A DNA stretch of 64,000 nt from Hyphomicrobiales bacterium (lineage in GTDB: Bacteria; Pseudomonadota; Alphaproteobacteria; Rhizobiales; Rhizobiaceae): assembly GCA_900472395.1 (NCBI GenBank), contig UCHV01000047.1, positions 1 to 64,000 of the forward strand. Direction: 5' to 3'. Of this stretch, positions 51,010 to 59,720 are shown piece by piece. The position numbers and the translations under genes are program-made. The notes below the pieces were generated by a model. The model searched no databases and was not told the DNA's origin. It worked only from the letters and a program-made list of their open reading frames with translations. Each line of letters begins with the position of its first letter. Within the stretch, counting starts at the first letter, position 1.

Positions 51010-51723
51010 TTAATCTTTGGGGCACGGCCACGAGGCCGGTGCACGCAAACCCGTCGGCAACTTCGTCGCGGTGTCGCCGCAGGCAAGGTCAACCTGCGCC
51101 TGCGCCAGATCAACCGCATTCGACAGGTCAAGCCCCTCGATACGGGTCAGAAACATGAAAGATCTGTCAAAGCGCGGAGGCGTCGTGAAGATAGCCTTGC
51201 TGATATCTGCGCGCGAAAGATTTGCCAGCGTGAAATCGACATCCGTGACATCAGCCTTGTCGAAGGTCGTTCGGCCCAATTCGGCCTTCTCGAAGTTCGC
51301 GCCGGTCAGAATGGAACTGCTGAAGTTGGCGCGCTGCAACTCCGCCGATTCGAAGTTCGCGTTTTTCGCCGATACGTTCTGCAACCCCGCGCGATAACCC
51401 TCGATGCGCGAGAAATCGGCCTTGTCCGCCGTCGAGCCCGTGAACCACGAACGGATGAGGCGCGCCTTCTGCAGGTTGGCGCCGGTCAGATTGTTGTTTC
51501 TGAGATCCGTCATGGAAAAATCGGCTTCGGAAAGGTTCGCGCCCTGAAAATCGTTGCCCGACATCATCAGGTTCTTCTTGACGCAACCGCTCCAATCGAC
51601 GTTGGCGGCGGCCGATGAGCCGCAACTGCCCGCGGCTTGCGCGGCCGGCGCCATGAAACAGCTGCCGGCGGCAATGACCGCTGCAGAAAAGAGACCGGAT
51701 AACATGCACGATTGCCGATACAT
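51010..51723 (-). CDS. Secreted pentapeptide-repeat protein
   Basis: The ATG at 51723 yields 237 residues with a signal peptide (MLSGLFSAAVIAAGSCFMAP, cleavage near AAQAAG), unlike the 23-residue-longer frame. The mature protein is a run of pentapeptide repeats of the A(D/N)Lxx type: GANLSEADFSMTDL, TGANLQKARL, NANFESAELQRANF, TGANFEKAEL, LANLSRADIS, predicting a right-handed quadrilateral beta-helix. Two cysteines near the mature N-terminus and two near the C-terminus (LACGD, WPCPKD) could form disulfides, suiting the periplasm. The function of such proteins is generally unknown. It lies upstream of rpsB in the same direction. Confidence 0.8.
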   Translation of the reverse strand: MYRQSCMLSGLFSAAVIAAGSCFMAPAAQAAGSCGSSAAANVDWSGCVKKNLMMSGNDFQGANLSEADFSMTDLRNNNLTGANLQKARLIRSWFTGSTADKADFSRIEGYRAGLQNVSAKNANFESAELQRANFSSSILTGANFEKAELGRTTFDKADVTDVDFTLANLSRADISKAIFTTPPRFDRSFMFLTRIEGLDLSNAVDLAQAQVDLACGDTATKLPTGLRAPASWPCPKD

Positions 51724-51813
51724 CGCCCGAATTCCAAACCCGTTTCGAACTTCTGCCTTGTATATGGGACGGGCAGATGGCTGCGTCATCACTTCCCACT
51801 GATAAACTATCGT

Positions 51814-52644
51814 TTATTTGCAGTCCGGCGCCTTTTCGAGCACTTCCAGCTTGGCAAGCTGACCGGTCAGCACGAAGTCACCGTAATCCATTGTGAGATC
51901 ACGCGTAATGCCGTTGTCGTAGAGTTTGAACGACATGCGATAGACCGGAACGGCATCGCCCTCGCCGCTGTCGTTGAAATAGGCGATCGTCACCGGCCAA
52001 TAGGCCTGCTTGGAAAACTGACCCGCCTGCCCGGCGTCTGCGTCATCCGATTTCGGCGTCTGTTTCTGACCAACGACCGTCGATGTCAGCAGGCTACGGT
52101 CGCCATCTTCCGAACCGTCATAGATGCGGGCTTCGAAAAACCGCTTGCCCTTGCGCGCGTTTTCCAGAACTCCCAGCATATGCTGGGTGGGAAACTGACT
52201 GGGCGTAAGATCCAGTTCACGGGCGTCCGGCTTCTGCAACTCGACCTTGACCCCGGTCGAAACATTGACGGCCTCGCCGCTGACCTGCCTGTCGAGCTGA
52301 TCGTCCGTGAATGCCTTGGTTTCGAAGCGAAACTCCTTCAGGTCGGCATTCTCGAAAGTCGTCGTCTGCTGGTCGGTCGTGCGCTGGTCTTCGCCGGTAT
52401 CCGTCTTGGTCATGAACCGGAAATTGGTGGTGAAACCGGTGCAGGCGGAGCCCGTAAACTCATAGACCATGCGGCCGTACATGCCTTCGATACCTGACCG
52501 CTCGGAAACATCCTTGAGCTTGAGATCGTAGACCGCCCGGTGCGGGATAAGCGCCCGCGCACCTTCGACGCCGGCAGCGGCCGAAGTGGCGGTGGACGCC
52601 ATCAACGTTGCCGTGAATGCCAGCCCGAGCGTCAAACGAAACAT
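51814..52644 (-). CDS. EipB-family periplasmic envelope-integrity protein (DUF1849)
   Basis: This 276-residue protein has a cleavable signal peptide (MFRLTLGLAFTATLMASTATSAAAG) and the DUF1849 beta-spiral fold defined by Brucella EipB, which maintains cell envelope integrity. LIPHRAVYDLKL (32-43), GRMVYEFTGSACTGF (57-71) and TMDYGDFVLTGQLAKLEVL near the C-terminus are recognisable. Cys68 and Cys275 occupy the places of the disulfide pair described for EipB. It is divergent from the ridA operon. A soluble periplasmic location is expected. Confidence 0.9.
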   Translation of the reverse strand: MFRLTLGLAFTATLMASTATSAAAGVEGARALIPHRAVYDLKLKDVSERSGIEGMYGRMVYEFTGSACTGFTTNFRFMTKTDTGEDQRTTDQQTTTFENADLKEFRFETKAFTDDQLDRQVSGEAVNVSTGVKVELQKPDARELDLTPSQFPTQHMLGVLENARKGKRFFEARIYDGSEDGDRSLLTSTVVGQKQTPKSDDADAGQAGQFSKQAYWPVTIAYFNDSGEGDAVPVYRMSFKLYDNGITRDLTMDYGDFVLTGQLAKLEVLEKAPDCK

Positions 52645-52757
52645 TCAATCTCTCCTATCGGAACGACGGCGCAGTGTTATAAGAACGCCATCGAGTAATG
52701 CTTATCGTCCTGCATGCAGGATTTCTGCCCATATTACAACAAAAGCCGGAGACCGAA

Positions 52758-53228
52758 ATGTCTGAAGCCATCGAAAGCCGCCTGAAGGAACTGGGGATCA
52801 CCCTGCCCGTCGCAGCAGCGCCTGCTGCCAATTACGTATCCTACGTCATCAGCGGCAATTTGCTCTACATTTCCGGCCAATTGCCGACTGAAAATGGCAA
52901 ACTTGAGATCAAGGGTCTTGTCGGCCAGGATGTCGATGTTGCGACCGCCAGCCGTGCGGCCGAACTCTGCGCCATCAACATTCTCTCGCAGGCAAAGGCA
53001 GCGCTTAACGGCGACCTCGGCAAGATCAAGCGCGTCGTCAAGCTTTCGAGCTTCGTTGCCTCCGCCCCCGGCTTCACCGATCAGCACATCGTCACCAATG
53101 GCGCATCGAACCTGATCGCCAACGTTCTCGGCGAAGCCGGCAAGCACGCCCGCGCCGCCGTCGGCATGGCTGCGCTGCCGCTCAACGCCGCCGTTGAAAT
53201 CGAAGCCATCATCGAGATCGACGTATGA
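52758..53228 (+). CDS. RidA family enamine/imine deaminase-like protein
   Basis: RidA proteins hydrolyse reactive enamines and imines from amino-acid metabolism. The 156-residue protein has the family pattern SGNLLYISGQLP (~34-45), an internal GQDVDVATASRAAELCAINIL and the C-terminal VGMAALPLNAAVEIEAI. It belongs to the longer RidA subgroup that begins with a helix (SRLKELGITLP) and lacks the typical RNVxxxL/Arg context, so deaminase activity is uncertain. The ATG at 52758 was chosen over a start 20 codons upstream. Its stop overlaps the next gene as ATGA, so the genes are coupled. Confidence 0.88.
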   Translation: MSEAIESRLKELGITLPVAAAPAANYVSYVISGNLLYISGQLPTENGKLEIKGLVGQDVDVATASRAAELCAINILSQAKAALNGDLGKIKRVVKLSSFVASAPGFTDQHIVTNGASNLIANVLGEAGKHARAAVGMAALPLNAAVEIEAIIEIDV

Positions 53229-53965
53229 CCTCGCAAAATTCTGGCGCAGCATGGATCAAGGAACGACCGGTCGCTCATCGCGGCTACCACGACATGAACA
53301 ACGAGATCTGGGAAAACACGCTGTCTGCCTTTGAGCGGGCAGCGGCTGCCGGTTTCGCCATCGAGTGCGATCTGCAGCTTTCCGCAGACAGCGAAGTCAT
53401 GGTTTTCCATGACGACACGCTCGACCGTCTGTGCGGCATCAAGGGCGATGTACGCGAGCGCACTGCTGCCGAACTCGGCATGCTGTCAATCGGCGGCACC
53501 AAGGATCGTATCCCGACGCTCAAGCAGATGCTGGCGCTGGTTGCCGGCCGCGTGCCTCTGGTCATCGAGATCAAGGGCCGTACCGCCGAACTGGATGACG
53601 GTTTCGTCGAAGCCGTTCTGGAAGTGCTGGAAGACTACAAGGGCACCGTCGCCCTGATGAGTTTCGACCATCACATCCTGCGCGACCTCAAGCGTGTCGA
53701 AGCGCCCTATCCGCTTGGCCTGACCGCCATGGGCGACAAGCCCGACGATTTCTTCAAGCATGATGACGCCATGCACCTCGGGCTGGATTTCATCTCCTAT
53801 CACTGGCCGCATCTGCCCAATACTTTCATCACGGCTCAGCAAAAAGCGGGCATTCCCATCATCACCTGGACGGTGAGGGATGAAAATGCGCGCGAGCATA
53901 CCTATAAATATGCTGACCAGATGACCTTTGAGGGTTTCGACCCGAGGGATACTTCTTCCCGCTAA
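53225..53965 (+). CDS. Glycerophosphodiester phosphodiesterase
   Basis: A 246-residue cytoplasmic enzyme that cleaves glycerophosphodiesters to glycerol 3-phosphate and an alcohol (UgpQ-like). The catalytic set is visible: His18/Arg19 (VAHRGYHD), Glu47/Asp49 (IECDLQLS), His62 (VFHDDTLDRLCG) and Glu in LVIEIKG. No signal peptide is seen. The ATG overlaps the ridA stop; the FemAB-like gene begins nine bases after its own stop. Phospholipid headgroup recycling is the likely role. Confidence 0.93.
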   Translation: MTSQNSGAAWIKERPVAHRGYHDMNNEIWENTLSAFERAAAAGFAIECDLQLSADSEVMVFHDDTLDRLCGIKGDVRERTAAELGMLSIGGTKDRIPTLKQMLALVAGRVPLVIEIKGRTAELDDGFVEAVLEVLEDYKGTVALMSFDHHILRDLKRVEAPYPLGLTAMGDKPDDFFKHDDAMHLGLDFISYHWPHLPNTFITAQQKAGIPIITWTVRDENAREHTYKYADQMTFEGFDPRDTSSR

Positions 53966-53973
53966 AGAGACGC

Positions 53974-55161
53974 ATGACCGGAAATCTCACGATCCGCATC
54001 GAAAACTCTTTCAAGGCGATCAGCTCTCAGAGCTGGTCGCGCCTCTCCGGAACACACCGGGGCGGCACCCTGCCATATAATCCGTTTCTTTCGCATGCCT
54101 ATCTTTCCGCGCTGGAAGAATCAGGCTCGGCGACCGCCAGGACTGGTTGGCACGGCCATCACCTCCTGCTCGAGACGGAAGACGGCAAACTGCTCGGCGC
54201 TATTCCCGGTTATCTGAAAAGCCATAGCCAGGGCGAATACGTGTTTGACCACGGCTGGGCCGACGCTTTCGAGCGCGCCGGCGGGCAATATTATCCAAAA
54301 TTGCAATGCACGGTGCCGTTCACGCCCGCCACCGGCCCGCGGCTGCTGACCGCCGAAGGTTACGATGCCGACGTGATGCAGGACACGCTGGCGGCCGGCC
54401 TGCAGGAGGTCACGCGCCAACTTGGCATTTCATCTGCCCACGTCACCTTCGTACGCGAAGAAGAACTGGCGGCTCTGGAGGATGACGGCTACCTTCACCG
54501 CACAGACCAGCAGTTTCATTTCATCAACAACGGCTATGCCGACCATGCGGCATTCCTCGACACGTTGTCCTCCCGCAAGCGCAAGGACCTGAAAAAGGAA
54601 CGTCGTGCGGCACTGGAAAACGGCATCAGTATCGACTGGTTGACCGGCTCTGATCTGACGGAAGAGATCTGGGATCAGTTTTTTACCTTCTACATGGATA
54701 CAGGCGGCCGCAAATGGGGCCGACCCTACCTTACCCGCCAGTTCTACTCGCTGATCGGCGAGCGCATGCCGGACGATATCCTGCTGGTCATGGCCAAGCG
54801 TGAGGGAAAATATGTCGCCGGCGCCATCAATTTCATCGGTGAAGATGCACTTTACGGCCGGCACTGGGGCTGTGTCGAAGATCACCCCTTTCTGCATTTC
54901 GAGGTCTGTTACCACCAGGCCATCGATTTTGCGCTGGCAAAGGGCTTAAAACGAGTCGAGGCCGGCGCGCAGGGAGAACACAAGCTGGCGCGCGGTTATC
55001 TGCCCGTCACCACCCATTCCGCCCATTACATCGCCCATCCTGGCCTTCGAAATGCCGTGGCCCAATATCTCGAGCGCGAACGGCGTGACGTAGAGGAGAT
55101 GAGCGGTTATCTGAACGAACACAGCCCGTTCCGCAAAGGCGAGCGGCAGGAACAAGAGTGA
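53974..55161 (+). CDS. FemAB/GNAT-type acyltransferase (DUF482 family)
   Basis: A 395-residue protein of the DUF482 (peptidoglycan biosynthesis/recognition, PF04339) family, built from two GNAT-like domains as in FemAB aminoacyltransferases. Recognisable stretches are LPYNPFLSHAYLSALEESG (~31-49), GTHRGG, FDHGWADAFERAGGQYYPKLQ, LSSRKRKDLKKERRAALE and GALYG-type ALYGRHWGCVEDHPFLHFEVCYYQ-like C-terminal signatures. No substrate is known; its relatives transfer amino acids from aminoacyl-tRNA. It lies in an operon with RidA, GDPD and a HIT protein. Confidence 0.82.
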   Translation: MTGNLTIRIENSFKAISSQSWSRLSGTHRGGTLPYNPFLSHAYLSALEESGSATARTGWHGHHLLLETEDGKLLGAIPGYLKSHSQGEYVFDHGWADAFERAGGQYYPKLQCTVPFTPATGPRLLTAEGYDADVMQDTLAAGLQEVTRQLGISSAHVTFVREEELAALEDDGYLHRTDQQFHFINNGYADHAAFLDTLSSRKRKDLKKERRAALENGISIDWLTGSDLTEEIWDQFFTFYMDTGGRKWGRPYLTRQFYSLIGERMPDDILLVMAKREGKYVAGAINFIGEDALYGRHWGCVEDHPFLHFEVCYHQAIDFALAKGLKRVEAGAQGEHKLARGYLPVTTHSAHYIAHPGLRNAVAQYLERERRDVEEMSGYLNEHSPFRKGERQEQE

Positions 55162-55197
55162 AGCGCGTCCAAGCGCACTCAAGGAGAGGATTTATTC

Positions 55198-55629
55198 ATG
55201 AGCGGCATCGCCTATGACGACGGCAATATCTTTGCAAAGATTCTGCGCGGCGAAATTCCATGCCACCGCGTCTATGAAGACGCCGATACACTGGCCTTCA
55301 TGGATGTGATGCCGCAGGCGCCGGGGCACCTGCTGGTCATCCCCAAACAGCCTTCACGCAACATGCTGGATGCCGATCCAGCCGTACTCGCCAAAACAAT
55401 TGCCGTCGTCCAAAAACTCGCCCGCGCCGCTCAGGACGCTTTCGATGCGGATGGCATCTACATCGCCCAGTTCAACGAACCGGCGGCGGGACAAACCGTG
55501 TTCCACCTGCATTTCCACATCGTTCCCCGCCATGAGGGAACGGCCCTGAAGCCACATTCAGGCAAGATGGAAGATGGCGAGGTTCTGGCCGCCAACGCCG
55601 AAAAGATCATCGGCGAACTCGGCAACTGA
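55198..55629 (+). CDS. HIT family hydrolase
   Basis: This 143-residue protein belongs to the histidine triad superfamily (HINT/FHIT-type nucleotide hydrolases). The catalytic triad HLHFH is at His103, His105 and His107 in TVFHLHFHIVPR, preceded by PGHLLVIPK (42-50) and QFNEPAAGQT. Its N-terminal IFAKILRGEIPCHRVYED is HINT-like. Substrates are probably adenosine phosphoramidates or dinucleoside polyphosphates. It is the last gene of the ridA-GDPD-FemAB-HIT group and converges with azlD. Confidence 0.93.
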   Translation: MSGIAYDDGNIFAKILRGEIPCHRVYEDADTLAFMDVMPQAPGHLLVIPKQPSRNMLDADPAVLAKTIAVVQKLARAAQDAFDADGIYIAQFNEPAAGQTVFHLHFHIVPRHEGTALKPHSGKMEDGEVLAANAEKIIGELGN

Positions 55630-55656
55630 TAAAGAGCCGTTCATCGCTGAATGGCT

Positions 55657-55995
55657 CTACGGCTGCAGAAACAGCAGTCCGGTAATGAGGATGGCGATCG
55701 GCACCAAAACGCCGACCGCCACTCTTTTCCCCGTTGCGAGAAACACCGCGAAGCCCACGCCGGCAGCGGCGAGCCGCAGCCAAAGCGGCGAGTGTGCAAG
55801 CGTGCCGGTCGGGAAAACGATGAGCTTCGCCGTGACCGCCATGACAAGCGCGGTAGCAACCGCCCTCACCCAATACAGCGCCTCGGAATCCTCATTCAGG
55901 CGATGGCCGATCAGCACGCCAATCCAGCGCCAGATGTCGGTTGCCAGAAACCCGGCAACGATAATCACCACATAGGTCCACCATCCGTCCGCCAT
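55657..55995 (-). CDS. azlD: AzlD-type branched-chain amino acid exporter subunit
   Basis: A 112-residue membrane protein with four hydrophobic segments (TYVVIIVAGFLATDIW, ALYWVRAVATALVMAVTA, WLRLAAAGVGFAVFLATG, VAVGVLVPIAILITGLLFL). It is the small partner of AzlC in exporters of branched-chain amino acids and analogues. Its ATG overlaps the azlC stop (TGATG); a GTG one codon upstream is an alternative. The long frame that extends upstream lies antisense or out of frame with azlC and is not real. Confidence 0.88.
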   Translation of the reverse strand: MADGWWTYVVIIVAGFLATDIWRWIGVLIGHRLNEDSEALYWVRAVATALVMAVTAKLIVFPTGTLAHSPLWLRLAAAGVGFAVFLATGKRVAVGVLVPIAILITGLLFLQP

Positions 55996-56732
55996 CACGC
56001 CGCCTCCTTCTTCGAATGGGCTTTGCGGCGGCGATGCCGGTCGATGAGATAAGCGGCTGAGCCACCGCCTATTCCGGCGATCAACACATCGAAACCCGGT
56101 GCCACCAGCGCAAACGTCGGCCCCGCCACGATGCCGATCACGAAGGCGATCTTCACCACCGGCTGCACGGCGCTCGCCCAGATCGACGAGATGAAATAGA
56201 CCGGCGTCAGCATGAAAAGCGCACCGGCAATGACCGGCGGGAACTGCGAAACCACGCCGTAACTCACACCGACGATCAGCGTATTCGTCAGCGTCAGCGT
56301 CATGCCGAAACCGGCAAAAAATGCCACGCGATATTGTTTCGGTACGTCGCGCAGATGCCGCGAGGCAAATACCCATGATGTGATGGCGATGAAATGCGAA
56401 AGAAACAGAAGAACCGGCAGCGGCGTTTTTTTGGTGCGCATTTCCGGCATGATCGAAGCCACCATGGGCATCATGCGGATCGATGACAGCGTGACGGCCA
56501 GAAACGACGCGGCGATATGGGCATTGCTCAGCATCGTGCCGATCAGGATCATCTGAGCCGGCAGCGCCCAGATGCCGAGCGTCATCGCCACGGCCTCACC
56601 CCGCGTCATGCCCGATTCCAGCGCAAAGGCGCTGAACCCGACATAGGAGGTCATCAGGATGAATGCCGGCAAAGAGACTATGCCGCGCATGCCGGTGAAA
56701 AACCAGCCGAGATTGCCGCGAGATGAAGACAT
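55995..56732 (-). CDS. azlC: AzlC family branched-chain amino acid permease
   Basis: A 245-residue polytopic inner membrane protein of the AzlC family (LIV-E), which with AzlD exports leucine, isoleucine, valine and toxic analogues. Hydrophobic helices are visible around IVSLPAFILMTSYVGFSAFALESGM (the family's N-terminal signature), ALPAQMILIGTMLSN and further on. The length is typical. It lies upstream of azlD with which it is translationally coupled. The clpA terminator precedes it, so it is an independent transcript. Confidence 0.92.
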   Translation of the reverse strand: MSSSRGNLGWFFTGMRGIVSLPAFILMTSYVGFSAFALESGMTRGEAVAMTLGIWALPAQMILIGTMLSNAHIAASFLAVTLSSIRMMPMVASIMPEMRTKKTPLPVLLFLSHFIAITSWVFASRHLRDVPKQYRVAFFAGFGMTLTLTNTLIVGVSYGVVSQFPPVIAGALFMLTPVYFISSIWASAVQPVVKIAFVIGIVAGPTFALVAPGFDVLIAGIGGGSAAYLIDRHRRRKAHSKKEAA

Positions 56733-56775
56733 GAAAAATCCGATTGCCGTTCGTCAACCGGACTACAAAAACGAT

Positions 56776-56798
56776 GATGCCGGGACAAGCCCGGCATC
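56776..56798 (-). terminator. Intrinsic terminator of clpA
   Basis: GATGCCGGG (56776-56784) and CCCGGCATC (56790-56798) form a perfect 9-bp stem with a 5-base loop, followed on the minus strand by CGTTTTTG. It lies about 30 bases after the clpA stop. Confidence 0.85.
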
Positions 56799-56828
56799 GT
56801 ACTCAATTGAACCCATCAGAAGATGGCC

Positions 56829-59357
56829 TCACTTTTTCTTGGGCACCTTGGGAACCGTCGTGCCCTTGCGCGACGCCGCCTTGACCGGCGGTTCATCGGC
56901 AATCACATCTCCATCATCGATGGATTGCGCCTTGGCGGAGCCCTTGGCCTTGGGCTCTGACTTCTTGGCCGCTTTCGGCTTGGAAGTCTTGCCTTTTACC
57001 TCGTCGGCAGCGCCCTTCACCTCGGCTTCCGGCTTCGGTTTGACCGGCACGGCTTCCGGGATACATTCCAGCTTCAGAGTGCTCTTATCATCCTCGTCCT
57101 TGCTGACCGTGACATTGACCACACCACCCTTGCGCAGCTTACCGAACAGGATCTCGTTGGCGAGCGGCTTCTTGATGTGCTCCTGGATGACACGCGACAG
57201 CGGCCGCGCACCCATCTTTTCGTCATAGCCCTTCTCGGCCAGCCAGGCGATTGCATCCTGATGCAGGTCGAACGTGACGTTGCGTTCCGACAGCTGGGTC
57301 TCCAGCTGCATCACGAACTTCTGCACGACCTGATGAATGACTTCTGTCGGCAGCGGCGCGAACGGAATGATCGCATCGAGACGGTTGCGGAATTCCGGCG
57401 TGAACAGGCGGTTCAACGCCTCTTCATCCTCACCGGTGCGCTTGGAGGATCCGAAGCCGATCGCGGCCTTGGCCATTTCCGATGCGCCCGCATTGGTCGT
57501 CATGATCAGGATGACGTTACGGAAGTCGATCTTCTTGCCGTTGTGGTCGGTCAATGAACCGTGGTCCATAACCTGAAGAAGGATATTGTAAATATCCGGA
57601 TGCGCCTTCTCGATTTCATCGAGCAGGACCACCGAATGCGGATGCTGGTCGACACCATCGGTCAGAAGACCGCCCTGATCGAAACCGACATAACCGGGAG
57701 GTGCACCGAGCAGTCGCGAGACCGTATGGCGTTCCATGTATTCCGACATGTCGAAACGCAGCATTTCCACCCCGAGCGAAGAGGCAAGCTGCTTGGCCAC
57801 TTCCGTCTTGCCGACGCCGGTCGGACCGGAGAAGACGTAGGAGCCGATCGGCTTGTTCGGTTCGCGCAGACCCGCACGTGCCAGCTTGATCGCCGTCGAC
57901 AGCGCCTCGATGGCCTTGTCCTGGCCGTAGACGACGGAACGCAGTTCCTTTTCCAGGTTGGCGAGAACCATCTCGTCATCCTTGGAAACCGTCTTGGCCG
58001 GAATGCGGGCCATCGTTGCGATCGTCGCCTCGATTTCCTTTTCCGTGATCAGCTTGCGGCGCTTGGAAGCGGTCAGCAGCATCTGCGCAGCACCGGTCTC
58101 ATCGATCACGTCGATCGCCTTATCCGGCAGCTTGCGGTCGGAAATGTAGCGGGCCGAAAGCTCGACAGCCGCCTTGATCGCTTCGTTGGTGTAACGCAGC
58201 TTGTGGTATTCTTCGAAATAAGGCTTCAGGCCCTTCATGATCTCGATGGCATCGTCGATCGACGGCTCGTTGACGTCGATCTTCTGGAAGCGACGCACCA
58301 AGGCCCGGTCCTTTTCGAAGAACTGGCGATATTCCTTGTAGGTGGTCGAACCGATGCAGCGGATCTGCCCGGAGGACAAAGCCGGCTTCAACAGGTTGGA
58401 CGCATCCATGGCGCCGCCCGACGTCGCACCCGCACCGATGACGGTGTGGATTTCGTCGATGAACAGGACAGCACCCGGATACTCTTCGAGTTCCTTGACG
58501 ACCTGCTTCAGGCGTTCCTCGAAATCGCCGCGATACCGCGTACCGGCAAGCAACGTACCCATGTCGAGCGAGAAGATCGTCGCATCTGCAAGCGCTTCCG
58601 GCACCTTGCCTTCGACGATACGCTTGGCGAGACCTTCGGCAATCGCGGTCTTGCCGACGCCCGGATCCCCCACATAAAGCGGGTTGTTCTTGGAGCGACG
58701 GCACAGAACCTGGATCGTGCGATTAACCTCGGAATGACGGCCGATCAGAGGATCGATGCGACCATCCTTGGCCTTGTCGTTGAGGTTGACGCAATAGGCC
58801 TTGAGTGCATCCGCGGGCTTCTTGGCGGCACCGTCATCCTGCTCACGCGAGGACGAGGGTTTTGCGTCCGCATCACCCTCTTCGGCACCACGCGGCGTGC
58901 GCGTCTGCGAAGCGCCCGGGCGCTTGCCGATGCCGTGACTGATGTAGTTGACCGCATCGTAACGCGTCATCTCCTGCTCCTGCAGGAAAAATGCCGCATG
59001 GCTTTCACGCTCGGCGAAGATGGCGACAAGCACGTTGGCGCCGGTCACTTCTTCACGACCGGACGACTGAACATGAATGACGGCGCGCTGAATGACGCGC
59101 TGGAAGCCTGATGTGGGCTTGCTGTCCTCATCGTAACCGGTGACGAGGTTGGCAAGTTCGTTATCGACGTAATCGGACACCGTCTTGCGAAGATTGTCCA
59201 GATTGACATTGCATGCGCCCATGACAGCCGCCGCATCGGAATCATCGATCAGCGCCAAGAGCAGATGCTCCAGCGTTGCATATTCGTGGTGCCGCTCATT
59301 GGCGAAGGTCAGTGCCTGATGCAGCGCCTTTTCGAGACTAGGCGAAAATGTTGGCAC
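56829..59357 (-). CDS. clpA: ClpA AAA+ unfoldase with long C-terminal tail
   Basis: ClpA unfolds N-end rule and other substrates for ClpP. The 842-residue protein has the double Clp N-domain (~1-140), AAA-1 with Walker A GDPGVGKT (230-237), AAA-2 with GPTGVGKTEVAKQL, and the ClpP-docking IGF loop in KAAIGFGSS. E. coli ClpA has 758 residues; here a low-complexity tail of about 75 residues (~768-842) rich in Lys, Ala, Pro and Glu is added (KPKPEAEVKG … KKSEPKAKGSAK … VPKVPKKK). Most of the length difference from E. coli is this tail. clpS lies nine bases upstream on the same strand, as usual. Confidence 0.96.
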   Translation of the reverse strand: MPTFSPSLEKALHQALTFANERHHEYATLEHLLLALIDDSDAAAVMGACNVNLDNLRKTVSDYVDNELANLVTGYDEDSKPTSGFQRVIQRAVIHVQSSGREEVTGANVLVAIFAERESHAAFFLQEQEMTRYDAVNYISHGIGKRPGASQTRTPRGAEEGDADAKPSSSREQDDGAAKKPADALKAYCVNLNDKAKDGRIDPLIGRHSEVNRTIQVLCRRSKNNPLYVGDPGVGKTAIAEGLAKRIVEGKVPEALADATIFSLDMGTLLAGTRYRGDFEERLKQVVKELEEYPGAVLFIDEIHTVIGAGATSGGAMDASNLLKPALSSGQIRCIGSTTYKEYRQFFEKDRALVRRFQKIDVNEPSIDDAIEIMKGLKPYFEEYHKLRYTNEAIKAAVELSARYISDRKLPDKAIDVIDETGAAQMLLTASKRRKLITEKEIEATIATMARIPAKTVSKDDEMVLANLEKELRSVVYGQDKAIEALSTAIKLARAGLREPNKPIGSYVFSGPTGVGKTEVAKQLASSLGVEMLRFDMSEYMERHTVSRLLGAPPGYVGFDQGGLLTDGVDQHPHSVVLLDEIEKAHPDIYNILLQVMDHGSLTDHNGKKIDFRNVILIMTTNAGASEMAKAAIGFGSSKRTGEDEEALNRLFTPEFRNRLDAIIPFAPLPTEVIHQVVQKFVMQLETQLSERNVTFDLHQDAIAWLAEKGYDEKMGARPLSRVIQEHIKKPLANEILFGKLRKGGVVNVTVSKDEDDKSTLKLECIPEAVPVKPKPEAEVKGAADEVKGKTSKPKAAKKSEPKAKGSAKAQSIDDGDVIADEPPVKAASRKGTTVPKVPKKK

Positions 59358-59366
59358 GGCGTTACC

Positions 59367-59720
59367 TCACTTCTTTTCCATAACACATTGCAGCGGATGC
59401 TGATGCTGTCGGGCGAAATCCATGACCTGACTTACTTTGGTCTCTGCGACCTCATACGTAAAGACTCCGCATTCGCCCACGCCGTGATTGTGAACATGCA
59501 GCATGATACGTGTGGCCGCGTCGAGATCCTTCTGGAAAAAACGCTCCAGAACATGAATGACGAACTCCATGGGCGTGTAGTCGTCGTTCAGCAAAAGTAC
59601 GCGGTAGAGACTTGGCTTCTTGGTTTTCGGTTTCGTTCGGGTGATGACCGACGTTCCGCGATTGCCGTTATCGCCGTCTTCGTTCTTGTCGTCCTGCATA
59701 TAGATCGGCGCTGCGATCAT
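59367..59720 (-). CDS. clpS: ClpS adaptor of ClpAP
   Basis: ClpS delivers N-degron substrates to ClpA. The 117-residue protein has a long flexible acidic N-terminus (DDKNEDGDNGNRG) followed by the adaptor fold: YRVLLLNDDYTPMEFVIHVLERFF (about 39-62), the segment HNHGVGECGVFTYEVAETK and the ending HPLQCVMEKK. The first ATG is at 59720; an ATG seven codons later (59699) is possible. The long N-terminal extension is the flexible arm inserted into the ClpA pore. clpA follows by nine bases. Confidence 0.95.
   Translation of the reverse strand: MIAAPIYMQDDKNEDGDNGNRGTSVITRTKPKTKKPSLYRVLLLNDDYTPMEFVIHVLERFFQKDLDAATRIMLHVHNHGVGECGVFTYEVAETKVSQVMDFARQHQHPLQCVMEKK

Noticed and set aside
55996..56376. 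Long upstream extension of the azlD frame
   Set aside because: It would overlap azlC in a different frame; the ATG at 55995 fits the family and couples to azlC.
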